A program made the position numbers and the translations under genes. Shown here piece by piece: positions 1-6,965 of a DNA stretch of 7,508 nt. How positions within the stretch are numbered: the stretch's first letter is position 1; each line of letters opens with the position of its first letter. The notes under the pieces were generated by a model that saw nothing but the letters and a program-made list of their open reading frames with translations, ran no database searches and had not been told where the DNA came from. The stretch comes from Bacillota bacterium (GTDB taxonomy: Bacteria; Bacillota; Clostridia; Oscillospirales; Ruminococcaceae): contig JAEWYJ010000285.1 in NCBI GenBank assembly GCA_023395695.1, positions 1 through 7,508 of the forward strand, in the 5' to 3' direction.

Positions 1-1689
1 CACGAGCCGCACGGCGAAAACATCGGCCTTAAGCGCTCGGGCTGCCACGGCTTTTGTGAGATGGGCCCGTTGCTTAAAATTGAACCGCTCGACGTTTTAT
101 ACATAAAGGTTAAGCTGGAGGACTGCGACGAGATTATCGAAAAATCCATTCTGGGCAACGCGGTTATCGACCGCCTGCTTTATAAAATTGACGGTAAAAC
201 CTATCAGGGCCAGTCGGAGATTCCGTTTTATAAAAAGCAGACCCGCAACGTGCTCTCAAACTGCGGCCAGACCGACGCTGAGGATATTTTTGAGTACATT
301 GCCAAGGGCGGCTACGAAGCCGTGGCCAGAGTGCTGTTTAATATGACGCCCGAGACGGTCTGTAAAACAATCTCGGTCGCCAACCTGCGGGGACGCGGCG
401 GCGGCGGCTTCCCGGCCGGGCGCAAATGGGATCAGGTGCGTCGCCAGAAGGAGCCGGTGCATTACGTTGTTTGTAACGGCGACGAAGGCGACCCCGGCGC
501 GTTTATGGACCGCAGCGTTATGGAAGGCGACCCCCATAAGATGCTGGAGGGCATGCTTATTGCAGGCTACGCCAGCGGCGCCAGCGAGGGCTATATCTAT
601 GTCCGCGCTGAATATCCGCTGGCGGTGGAACGGCTTAAAATTGCTATCGACAAAGCGCGCGAATGGGGCTTGCTGGGTCAAAACATTCTGGGCAGCGGCT
701 TTTCGTTCGACGTTCACATCAACCGGGGGGCAGGCGCTTTTGTCTGCGGAGAGGGCAGTGCGCTGACCGCTTCGATTGAGGGGCACCGCGGTATGCCGCG
801 CGTCAAACCGCCGCGCACCGTTGAACAGGGCCTGTTTGCCAAGCCCACCGTTTTAAATAATGTTGAAACCTTCGCCAACGTCCCGCTCATTATTTTAAAC
901 GGGGCGGAGTGGTACCGCGCCATCGGGCCGGAGAACAGCCCGGGCACCAAGGCCTTTGCGCTGACCGGCAACGTCAACAATACCGGACTTATTGAGGTGC
1001 CGATGGGCACAACGCTGCGCGAAATTATCATGGATATTGGCGGCGGCGTCAAAAACGGAAAAAAGTTCAAAGCGGTGCAGATTGGCGGGCCCTCGGGCGG
1101 CTGTCTTATCACCCCCGACCTCGACATTCCGCTCGACTTTGACTCGCTGCAAAAACGCGGCGCTATGATCGGCTCAGGCGGTCTTGTCGTCATGGACGAG
1201 GACACCTGCATGGTAGAGGTTGCTCGCTTCTTCATGAACTTTACCCAAAACGAATCCTGCGGAAAATGCGTGCCCTGCCGCGAGGGCACCAAGCGCATGC
1301 TTGAAATTTTAGAGCGCATTGTGGCGGGCAAGGGTGAGCGCGCCGACCTTGACCTGTTGGAAGAGCTGACCGAAACAATTGCCGAAACGTCACTGTGCGG
1401 GTTGGGCAAAACCGCACCCTCGCCGGTGCGCAGCACACTTAAAGCCTTCCGCGAGGAATATCTGGCGCATATTGTGGACAGAAAGTGTCCCGCGGGCAGC
1501 TGCTCTGCACTCAAGGTTATCTACATCGACCCCGCGCTGTGTAAGGGCTGCAGCAAATGCGCCCGCAGCTGTCCGGTAGGGGCGATCAGCGGCAAAATTA
1601 AAGAGCCGTTTGTCATTGACGCGGCCAAATGCATTAAATGCGGCGCCTGCCTTTCGTCCTGTGCGTTTGGCGCTGTTAAGGAGGGATAG
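1..1689 (+). CDS. hydB: NADH-binding subunit of [FeFe]-hydrogenase, HydB/NuoF-like (5' partial)
   Basis: Flavoprotein subunit of a trimeric, probably electron-bifurcating, cytoplasmic [FeFe]-hydrogenase; it would exchange electrons between NAD(H), via FMN, and the hydrogenase subunit. The frame is open from base 1, and the 20 residues before the first ATG (position 61) contain GCHGFCE, the last two cysteines (43-45, 55-57) of a thioredoxin-like [2Fe-2S] domain, so that ATG is internal and the gene starts upstream. Visible protein is 562 aa; family members are roughly 600-630. Along the visible residues: FMN loop GRGGGGFPAG (131-140), NADH/FMN segment GDEGDPGAFMDR (about 160-171), [4Fe-4S] site ESCGKCVPCREG (C420, C423, C426) with C466 in SLCGLGK, a CPAGSC pair (C496, C501), then a C-terminal 2x[4Fe-4S] ferredoxin domain (C514/517/520/524 and C544/547/550/554). 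That C-terminal ferredoxin domain separates HydB/HndC from plain complex I NuoF. hydA follows after 3 bp. Family assignment is firm; the bifurcating role is inferred. Confidence 0.95.
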   Translation, partial: HEPHGENIGLKRSGCHGFCEMGPLLKIEPLDVLYIKVKLEDCDEIIEKSILGNAVIDRLLYKIDGKTYQGQSEIPFYKKQTRNVLSNCGQTDAEDIFEYIAKGGYEAVARVLFNMTPETVCKTISVANLRGRGGGGFPAGRKWDQVRRQKEPVHYVVCNGDEGDPGAFMDRSVMEGDPHKMLEGMLIAGYASGASEGYIYVRAEYPLAVERLKIAIDKAREWGLLGQNILGSGFSFDVHINRGAGAFVCGEGSALTASIEGHRGMPRVKPPRTVEQGLFAKPTVLNNVETFANVPLIILNGAEWYRAIGPENSPGTKAFALTGNVNNTGLIEVPMGTTLREIIMDIGGGVKNGKKFKAVQIGGPSGGCLITPDLDIPLDFDSLQKRGAMIGSGGLVVMDEDTCMVEVARFFMNFTQNESCGKCVPCREGTKRMLEILERIVAGKGERADLDLLEELTETIAETSLCGLGKTAPSPVRSTLKAFREEYLAHIVDRKCPAGSCSALKVIYIDPALCKGCSKCARSCPVGAISGKIKEPFVIDAAKCIKCGACLSSCAFGAVKEG

Positions 1690-1692
1690 CCC

Positions 1693-3402
1693 ATGAGTAA
1701 GGGATATATGTATATAGATGACCACCGCATCGGCTTTGACGATGAAAAAAACGTTTTGGCCGTCATGCGCCGGGCGGGCATTTCGATGCCAACCTTTTGC
1801 TACCACACCGAGCTTTCGACCTACGGCGCCTGCCGCATGTGCGTTGTCGAGCTTGAAAACGGCCAGATTGAAGCCTCCTGCTCCATGGAGCCCCGCGACG
1901 GGCTGCGGGTGCGTACCAACACCGCCAGAACGCTCAAGCACCGCAAGATGATTCTTGAGCTGCTGCTGGCTGCCCACTGCCGCGACTGCACCATCTGCGA
2001 ACAAAATGGCGACTGTAAGCTGCAGGATATGGCCAAGCAATTTGGCGTGCGCCGGGTGCGCTTTGAGGACACCCGCGAGCTGATGGACACCGACACCAGC
2101 AGCCGCTCCATTGTCCGGGACCCGAACAAATGCATCCTTTGCGGCGACTGCGTGCGTGTCTGCGACGAGATTCAGGGTATGGCTATTCTTGATTTTGTCC
2201 ACCGTGGCTCCAAACTGCGCGTTATGCCCGCCTTTGACCGTAAAATAAGCGAGACCAAATGTGTCAGCTGTGGCCAGTGCGCAGCGGTTTGTCCCACCGG
2301 GGCCATCACCATTAAAAACCAGATCGGCAACATCTGGGCCGCGTTGCAAAGCCCCCGCAAACGCGTGGTGGCGCAGATTGCGCCGGCTGTGCGCGTGGCC
2401 ATAGGCGAGGCGTTCGGCATTGCCCCGGGCACCAATAAAATGGGTAAGCTGGTCGCCGCCATGAAGCGCATGGGCTTTGACGAGGTCTATGACACCTCTT
2501 TGGGCGCTGATCTGACCGTCATGGAGGAATCTGCCGAGTTTTTGCGGCGTCTTGAAAAGGGCGGCCCGTTCCCGATGTTTACCTCGTGCTGCCCGGCGTG
2601 GGTCAGCTATGTTGAAAATTCAAACGCAAAATATATCCCAAATCTTTCCTCCTGCAAGTCGCCGCAGCAGATGTTTGGCTCGGTCATCAAGGCGCAGGCG
2701 CGCTTGGACGACGAGGACCCGCGCGATACGGTGGTCGTTTCGGTCATGCCCTGCGCAGCCAAAAAGGCCGAGGCTGCGCGTGAGGAGTTCTATGTCAACG
2801 GCATTCCCGACGTGGACTACGTCATCACGACCCGCGGCATCTCAACAATGATTAAGGAAGTGGGCATCCGCTTTGACGAGATTGACGACGAAGCCACCGA
2901 CATGCCGTTTGGCATGGGCAGCGGCGCGGGGGTTATCTTTGGCGCCACCGGCGGTGTCACCGAGGCAGTCATCCGACGTGTCTCGGGCAAGAAAAGCGTT
3001 AACACGCTGCGTGAAATTAAATATTCTGGCGTGCGGGGCATGGACGATACGGTTAAGGAAGCAACCGTCAAGGTCGGCGATACCGAGCTGAAAATAGCAG
3101 TGGTTCACGGGCTTAAGAACGCACAGCTGCTGCTGGAGAAAATTGAAGCAGGGGAGGCGTTTTACCACTTTGTGGAGGTTATGGCTTGCCGCGGCGGCTG
3201 CATTGGCGGCGCAGGCCAGCCGTTTGGCCGCGACCGCACCAAGCGCACCCGTGCCGACGGGCTCTACACAGCCGACAAGCTGGCGCAAATTAAAAGCTCG
3301 GAAGAAAACCCGATGATTGCCACGCTTTACGACGGGCTGCTTTCCGACCGCCACCACACCCATCATCTGCTGCACACCCGTTACAGCAATCATGAGGACT
3401 GA
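1693..3402 (+). CDS. hydA: [FeFe]-hydrogenase catalytic subunit HydA
   Basis: Catalytic subunit for H2 production or oxidation at the H-cluster; 569 aa, an M3-type architecture close in length to clostridial CpI. Domains: N-terminal [2Fe-2S] (C36, C47, C50, C63); His-Cys [4Fe-4S] (H95, C99, C102, C108); two ferredoxin [4Fe-4S] clusters (C147/150/153/157 and C190/193/196/200); then the H-cluster domain with L1 TSCCPAW (C299 proton relay, C300 ligand), L2 MPCAAKKAE (C354, K357, E360) and L3 EVMACRGGCIGGAGQP (C499, C503). All expected cluster ligands are present, so the enzyme should be active. Protein ends HHLLHTRYSNHED, the usual LLHT-type tail. The start is set by AAGGAGG at 1678-1684, 8 nt before the ATG and lying over the end of hydB, so translation is probably coupled. 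Being next to a HydB with a C-terminal ferredoxin domain points to the HydABC bifurcating group, which uses NADH plus reduced ferredoxin; sequence alone cannot prove bifurcation. Confidence 0.97.
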   Translation: MSKGYMYIDDHRIGFDDEKNVLAVMRRAGISMPTFCYHTELSTYGACRMCVVELENGQIEASCSMEPRDGLRVRTNTARTLKHRKMILELLLAAHCRDCTICEQNGDCKLQDMAKQFGVRRVRFEDTRELMDTDTSSRSIVRDPNKCILCGDCVRVCDEIQGMAILDFVHRGSKLRVMPAFDRKISETKCVSCGQCAAVCPTGAITIKNQIGNIWAALQSPRKRVVAQIAPAVRVAIGEAFGIAPGTNKMGKLVAAMKRMGFDEVYDTSLGADLTVMEESAEFLRRLEKGGPFPMFTSCCPAWVSYVENSNAKYIPNLSSCKSPQQMFGSVIKAQARLDDEDPRDTVVVSVMPCAAKKAEAAREEFYVNGIPDVDYVITTRGISTMIKEVGIRFDEIDDEATDMPFGMGSGAGVIFGATGGVTEAVIRRVSGKKSVNTLREIKYSGVRGMDDTVKEATVKVGDTELKIAVVHGLKNAQLLLEKIEAGEAFYHFVEVMACRGGCIGGAGQPFGRDRTKRTRADGLYTADKLAQIKSSEENPMIATLYDGLLSDRHHTHHLLHTRYSNHED

Positions 3403-3561
3403 TATAACCTAACAACTTTAAAAGCAAAGCTGAATAGGCGCGTGTACGCTGTACCGCAAGACACTTGACGCAGGCAGGCCGACACCCGGTCAGAAGAATG
3501 GTACAACGGTACAAAAGAACGCCATTAAGGCTGTATGCTTTTAAATAGCCCGGCTATTATA
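3403..3561. repeat. MITE-like element, copy A (degenerate)
   Basis: A 159-bp non-coding segment starting at the base after the hydA stop codon. It aligns in the same orientation with copy B (4319-4476). From 3430 to 3489 against 4346-4405 I count 45 of 60 identical bases without a gap, and similarity continues with small indels to about 3561. Its ends are imperfect inverted repeats: TATAA at 3403-3407 against TTATA at 3557-3561, and TTTAAAAGC at 3417-3425 against GCTTTTAAA at 3537-3545. No ORF is credible. It looks like an old, decayed copy of a short non-autonomous inverted-repeat element; a structured 3' untranslated region shared by chance is much less likely given the similarity to copy B. 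Confidence 0.75.
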
Positions 3562-3598
3562 CAAGCCAGCCTCAAAATACGATACATGCTTTCTGCTT

Positions 3599-3641
3599 TA
3601 TTAAAATGGGAGGGACACGTCGTGTCCCTCCCATTTTAATA
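3599..3641. terminator. Bidirectional terminator between hydA and the rhomboid gene
   Basis: A perfect palindrome with 21-nt arms (3599-3619 and 3621-3641) around a single central base; as RNA it would form about a 20-bp stem with a 3-nt loop. The core is GC-rich (GGGAGGGACACG) and the outer part is A/T-rich (TTAAAAT / ATTTTAA), so both strands end with a short U-rich run. It lies between the convergent hydA (plus) and rhomboid (minus) genes, as expected for a shared factor-independent terminator. The U runs are only four bases, so efficiency in either direction is uncertain. Confidence 0.8.
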
Positions 3642-3709
3642 CGCTCGTTTGCCGCCGGAGAATTATCCTGCAATTCCGGATATATGTCAGCCATATTACA
3701 ATCGTACTG

Positions 3710-4297
3710 CTACCGCGCTTCAACCGCGCTTGTCCTTTTATGTGGTTTAAAGGCATAGCCGAAGCCGCAGCCGATAACACCGCCGATAATATGCGAAAGC
3801 TGTGAGACGGAATCATCGGCAAAAACACCGCTGAGCACCTCGCCGCCCAGATAGATAACCGCCACCACAATAAGGGTCAGCGGTATCTGGCGTTCTCCGC
3901 TTCCGGTAATTGACGCCAGCAGAATAAATGCAAACACAATGCCGCTGGCCCCCAGCACCGCCACACCAGGCATCAGCACCAAGTGTAAAATACCGGTGGT
4001 AGCAGCCGTAAAAATAACCACCGTCAGCAGCCGGCGGCTGCCGTATTTTTCTTCGAGCATCGGCCCTGTAAGCAGCAGCAGCATTATGTTGCCGCTGTAA
4101 TGCGCCCAGTCGGCATGCCCCAGCACATAGGTAAACAGCCGCAAATAAAGCAGGGGGTCTTTAAAAGCGGTAAACTTAAGGGTAAAAAATTTTGCGGTGG
4201 CTACGCCCGCCGTGGCATCTCCCAGCAGCAGCACCGCCAGCGACAGCAGTGAAAAGGTGAGCACCACGGGCGCATTATACGTGATTTTTCGGGGCAT
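3710..4297 (-). CDS. Rhomboid-family intramembrane serine protease
   Basis: Small 195-aa membrane protein with the rhomboid core and little else. Visible hallmarks: RLFTYVLGHADWAHYSGN (53-70), the conserved L1/TM2 region with H61, H66 and N70; GPMLEEKYGS (78-87); GASG (116-119) with the catalytic serine S118; and SHIIGG (168-173) with the catalytic histidine H169. Hydrophobic stretches near 9-26, 68-82, 89-108, 112-131, 138-156 and 167-184 agree with about six membrane segments. The Ser-His dyad is intact, so proteolysis within the membrane is expected, but no substrate can be named from context. There is no extra soluble domain. The ATG at 4297 is preceded by GAAGGA (AAGGA at 4308-4312) with a rather long 10-nt gap. 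The gene stands alone, converging on hydA, and repeat copy B ends 6 nt upstream of its Shine-Dalgarno. I could not identify a convincing promoter. Confidence 0.9.
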   Translation of the reverse strand: MPRKITYNAPVVLTFSLLSLAVLLLGDATAGVATAKFFTLKFTAFKDPLLYLRLFTYVLGHADWAHYSGNIMLLLLTGPMLEEKYGSRRLLTVVIFTAATTGILHLVLMPGVAVLGASGIVFAFILLASITGSGERQIPLTLIVVAVIYLGGEVLSGVFADDSVSQLSHIIGGVIGCGFGYAFKPHKRTSAVEAR

Positions 4298-4318
4298 GAA
4301 GCAATCGTCCTTCGTTTA

Positions 4319-4476
4319 TATAGTCGGTAAATTTGAAAAGCGGCTCTGAATTGGCGCATATATTTTGTGCCGCAAGGCACCGGACGCAGAGAGGCTGTTA
4401 CCCGGCAGGTAAAATAACGCTGCAACACGAAAAACGCGCCGCCAAGACCGTCTGCTTTTTAAATTTGCCGACTATA
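4319..4476. repeat. MITE-like element, copy B (with clear terminal inverted repeats)
   Basis: A 158-bp non-coding segment bounded by 23-bp inverted repeats, 4319-4341 and 4454-4476, that match at 21 of 23 positions (tips TATAGTCGG and CCGACTATA). Inverted similarity continues inward: TTGGCGC at 4352-4358 faces GCGCCGCCAA at 4436-4445. The outermost TA on each side could be a TA target duplication, giving TAGTCGG...CCGACTA as the element proper. Inside is a small hairpin GTGCC-GCAA-GGCAC (4367-4380), not preserved in copy A. No transposase is encoded. Size, inverted ends and a second diverged copy in the same window indicate a non-autonomous miniature element; the parent transposon family is unknown. 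Confidence 0.8.
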
Positions 4477-4539
4477 GTATTTGCTCTATCAGTTTACCTG
4501 CTTTTAAAGCGAAGAGCAACCATTTGCACAAATTTTGTC

Positions 4540-4567
4540 AAAAACAGGGGGCCGTTACGGCCCCCTG
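4540..4567 (-). terminator. Factor-independent terminator of the iorAB operon
   Basis: Read on the minus strand, a perfect 10-bp GC-rich stem CAGGGGGCCG / CGGCCCCCTG (4545-4554 and 4558-4567) with a 3-nt loop is followed directly by TTTTT (4544-4540). It lies 2 nt beyond the iorB stop codon (TAA, 4572-4570). The opposite strand has only a weak T-rich tail (GATTTATTT), so termination is mainly for the ior transcript. Confidence 0.9.
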
Positions 4568-4569
4568 AT

Positions 4570-5154
4570 TTATTTACGTTGAGCCAGTGTCCGGCCCCTT
4601 TTAAGCGCATTGAGATTCAGCTCGGCAAACTGCGGTCTGACATTGTCGCTGATAATATCGGCCCAGTTAATGTCGTCCAATGCCAGCAGCCGGACGGCGG
4701 CCCCCAGCAGCACCACATTCATCGCCTTAGCGCTGCCAAGCTGCCCTGCTTCCTCGGCTGCATCTATTACCAGCGTATCGGCCTTTGCGCAAAGCACCTC
4801 CAATATGCCTTTAGGGTATTGCGCCGCGCCTGAGAGCACCGGCATAGGGGGCAGCTCATAATCGTTTACAATGACCTTACCGCCCACTTTCAGATAATCA
4901 AGCCAGCGCAGCGCTTCCATCTTTTCGAATGCGACAAGCAGATCGGCGCCGCCACGCTCAATAACAGGGGAAAGCACCCGCTCGCCATAACGCACCTGAG
5001 AGGATACACTGCCGCCGCGCTGGCTCATGCCGTGTATCTCACTCATTTTAACGTCATAACCGGCCGCCATCAGGCCAAGGGTCAGCAGCTTTGCTGCCAG
5101 AATGGTGCCCTGCCCGCCAACGCCAACCAGCAGAACGCTTTTTACCTCATGCAT
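4570..5154 (-). CDS. iorB: Indolepyruvate:ferredoxin oxidoreductase, beta subunit
   Basis: Small subunit of the cytoplasmic, oxygen-sensitive 2-oxoacid oxidoreductase that converts aromatic 2-oxoacids (indolepyruvate, phenylpyruvate and similar) to acyl-CoA and CO2 with reduction of ferredoxin. The 194-aa length fits the single-domain gamma-type subunit family. Visible motifs: nucleotide-fold start LLVGVGGQGTILAAKLL (8-24), with GVGGQG at 11-16, and SEIHGMSQRGGSVSSQVRYG (38-57), the typical IorB signature. The start ATG lies 1 nt after the iorA stop, with AAGGAGG located inside the end of iorA about 9 nt upstream, so translation is likely coupled to iorA. A terminator follows the stop almost immediately, so iorAB ends here. 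The protein carries no iron-sulfur motif; those sit on IorA. Confidence 0.94.
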   Translation of the reverse strand: MHEVKSVLLVGVGGQGTILAAKLLTLGLMAAGYDVKMSEIHGMSQRGGSVSSQVRYGERVLSPVIERGGADLLVAFEKMEALRWLDYLKVGGKVIVNDYELPPMPVLSGAAQYPKGILEVLCAKADTLVIDAAEEAGQLGSAKAMNVVLLGAAVRLLALDDINWADIISDNVRPQFAELNLNALKRGRTLAQRK

Positions 5155-5155
5155 G

Positions 5156-6931
5156 CTATTCGCCCTCCTTCACGATGGCGCCCACCGGACAAACCTGCGC
5201 ACAGACGGTGCAGCCTACGCACATGTCGGCATCAATAACCGATCTTTTTTGGTCAAATTCAAACGAAATGGCGGGACATCCGCACTTTAAGCAGGCCTTG
5301 CAGCCGATACATTTTTGAGAAATAACCATTTTTTTCTCAAACGCGCCGGGAAACTCCTGCTTGTCCGCCTCTGAAAAGCGTTTTAAAACGCAGGGCCAGC
5401 GCGTAATAATCACCGAAGGCGCATTGAGGACCAGCGCCCAATCCAGCGTTTCGCGCACCTCTTTAAGCTTATTCGGGTTGATAACCCGCACATGCTTAAT
5501 GCCGATGGTTCGCGCAAGCTGCTCAATGGAGATTGCCTCGGACGGCTCTCCCGTTATGGTGCGCCCGCTGCCCGGATTCTCCTGATGACCGGTCATGCCG
5601 GTAATACGGTTGTCCAGAATAATATTAACGGTGTTCGAGCCGTTATAGGCTACGTCAATAAGCGAATTAATACCGGTATGGAAAAAGGTTGAGTCGCCCA
5701 TAACCGACACAACGCGGGTGGCGACGCCCTTTTTATCAAACATCTTCTGGGCCCCGTGTCCGGAGGAAAAAGCCGCCCCCATACAAATATCCCAGTCCAT
5801 TGCGTCATAAGGCTTTGAAAAGGCGAGGGTATAGCAGCCGATATCGCCCGCCACCAGCACATTCTTTTTCTTGCCCAGCTCGTAAAACAGCCCGCGATGA
5901 GGACATCCCGCGCAGAGCATCGGCGGACGGGCCAGTACCTTTGAGCGGTCATAATCCAGCGTAGGGTACGCTTGCCCATGCAGCGACTGGCGCAGTACAT
6001 CGGGCAGCAGCTCACCGCAAAACGGAAAGGTATCCCGCCCGTGTGGCGTGAATCCGAGCCGCCGTACCGCCTCTTCGATATAGGGGTCGTTTTCTTCCAC
6101 AATATAAATGCGCCCGACTGAGCGACAAAAATCGGCAATCAGCGCATCCGGCAGCGGCCAGCTCATACCAAGCTTTAAGTAGGAGGCGGTTTCACCGAAT
6201 ACTTCCTTGGCATAATAGTAGCACACGCCTGAGGAAATAACGCCAATTTTTCCGTCGCCGTGTTCGGCGCGGTTTAACGCGCTGCTCTGGGCGCATTCCA
6301 GCGCTTTGGCCACCCGCTTTTCAAGCGTCAGCCGAAGCCCGCGCGCCATGGCCGGCACCGTAATGGTTTTGGTGACGTCCTTGGTATAGCTGCGAATTTC
6401 CGCCTCCTGCCGGGGGGCAGTTTCAACAATGCTTTTGGCATGGCAAATGCGGGTGGTCAACCGGATAAGCACCGGAAGATCCAGCGTTTCAGAAAGCTCG
6501 AACGCCGCCTTGACCATATCAAGACACTCCTGACTGTCAGCAGGTTCAAGCATCGGTAACCGGGCAGCCTGTGCATAACGACGGTTATCCTGCTCGCTCT
6601 GTGAGGAATGCTGCCCCGGCTCGTCGGCCGAAATGACCACCATACCCCCGTTTACGCCCATATACACGCTTGCAAACAGCGGGTCGGCCGCCACGTTGCC
6701 GCCGACATGCTTCATGGAAGCTATTGCCCGTCCGCCCGCCAGCGCCGCGCCGTAAGCCGCCTCATAGGCAACCTTTTCGTTTGTCGACCACTCGCAGGTA
6801 ATTTCGTCATAGGCAGCCATGTTTTCCATAATCTCGGTACTCGGAGTTCCGGGATAGGCCGCGGCAAAATGCACGCCAGCTTCCCACGCGCCGCGGGCAA
6901 TTGCTTCGTCGCCTGTCATCAATTGTCTCAT
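5156..6931 (-). CDS. iorA: Indolepyruvate:ferredoxin oxidoreductase, alpha subunit
   Basis: Thiamine-diphosphate and iron-sulfur subunit of the aryl-2-oxoacid:ferredoxin oxidoreductase; 591 aa, a usual length. Order of parts: N-terminal pyrimidine-binding domain with GDEAIARGAWEAG (7-19), YPGTPSTEI (26-34) and the STNEK glutamate E52; a middle transketolase-C-like region; CAGCPHRG (340-347) and GDIGCYTL (362-369); the diphosphate-binding motif beginning GDS (412-414) and closing ILDN (438-441); a C-terminal pair of [4Fe-4S] sites, C541/544/547/552 (with an extra C550) and C571/574/577/581. I chose the ATG at 6931, because AAAGGAG sits 7 nt upstream and MRQLMTGDEAIARG matches the family start. 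A longer reading to 6976 adds 15 unlikely residues and would leave almost no leader downstream of the promoter. Likely role: aromatic amino acid fermentation, supplying reduced ferredoxin; exact substrate preference cannot be read from sequence. Confidence 0.95.
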   Translation of the reverse strand: MRQLMTGDEAIARGAWEAGVHFAAAYPGTPSTEIMENMAAYDEITCEWSTNEKVAYEAAYGAALAGGRAIASMKHVGGNVAADPLFASVYMGVNGGMVVISADEPGQHSSQSEQDNRRYAQAARLPMLEPADSQECLDMVKAAFELSETLDLPVLIRLTTRICHAKSIVETAPRQEAEIRSYTKDVTKTITVPAMARGLRLTLEKRVAKALECAQSSALNRAEHGDGKIGVISSGVCYYYAKEVFGETASYLKLGMSWPLPDALIADFCRSVGRIYIVEENDPYIEEAVRRLGFTPHGRDTFPFCGELLPDVLRQSLHGQAYPTLDYDRSKVLARPPMLCAGCPHRGLFYELGKKKNVLVAGDIGCYTLAFSKPYDAMDWDICMGAAFSSGHGAQKMFDKKGVATRVVSVMGDSTFFHTGINSLIDVAYNGSNTVNIILDNRITGMTGHQENPGSGRTITGEPSEAISIEQLARTIGIKHVRVINPNKLKEVRETLDWALVLNAPSVIITRWPCVLKRFSEADKQEFPGAFEKKMVISQKCIGCKACLKCGCPAISFEFDQKRSVIDADMCVGCTVCAQVCPVGAIVKEGE

Positions 6932-6938
6932 GTGCCTG

Positions 6939-6945
6939 CTCCTTT
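6939..6945 (-). promoter_or_regulatory. Ribosome binding site deciding the iorA start
   Basis: AAAGGAG on the minus strand, 7 nt before the ATG at 6931. The alternative in-frame ATG at 6976 has no comparable site, lies only a few bases from the predicted transcription start and is followed by residues not typical of IorA. Confidence 0.85.
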
Positions 6946-6965
6946 GCTTTTGATAGAAAAGGGTA

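Noticed and set aside
61..1689. Starting hydB at the ATG at position 61.
   Set aside because: The reading frame continues to base 1 and the preceding residues contain the GCHGFCE [2Fe-2S] signature, so this methionine is internal and the gene is cut by the window edge.
714..2349. Long minus-strand open frames opposite hydB and hydA (for example 714-1514 and 1390-2349).
   Set aside because: They overlap strongly supported genes on the other strand; their composition is typical of antisense frames in GC-rich codons.
3655..3679. Possible hairpin CCGGAGAATT / AATTCCGG just past the rhomboid stop.
   Set aside because: It needs a 2-nt bulge and has no T run, while the 3599-3641 palindrome just beyond is a far better terminator.
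3403..4476. The two repeats plus the rhomboid gene as a composite transposon.
   Set aside because: The copies are only about 75% identical over the best part, are in direct orientation, encode no transposase, and the enclosed gene looks like an ordinary resident gene.
4481..4519. Inverted repeat TTGCTCT / AGAGCAA with a 25-nt loop containing GCTTTTAAAGC, upstream of the rhomboid gene.
   Set aside because: Short 7-bp arms and a large loop; no promoter or terminator features could be tied to it, so chance is likely.
4536..4541. Minus-strand TTGACA as a -35 box for the rhomboid gene.
   Set aside because: It overlaps the T tract of the ior terminator, and the hexamer 17 bp further on (TGCTCT) is a poor -10.
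4333..4833. A 166-codon plus-strand open frame over copy B, the ior terminator and the end of iorB.
   Set aside because: It crosses a repeat and a terminator and lies antisense to a clear iorB; the product resembles no known family.
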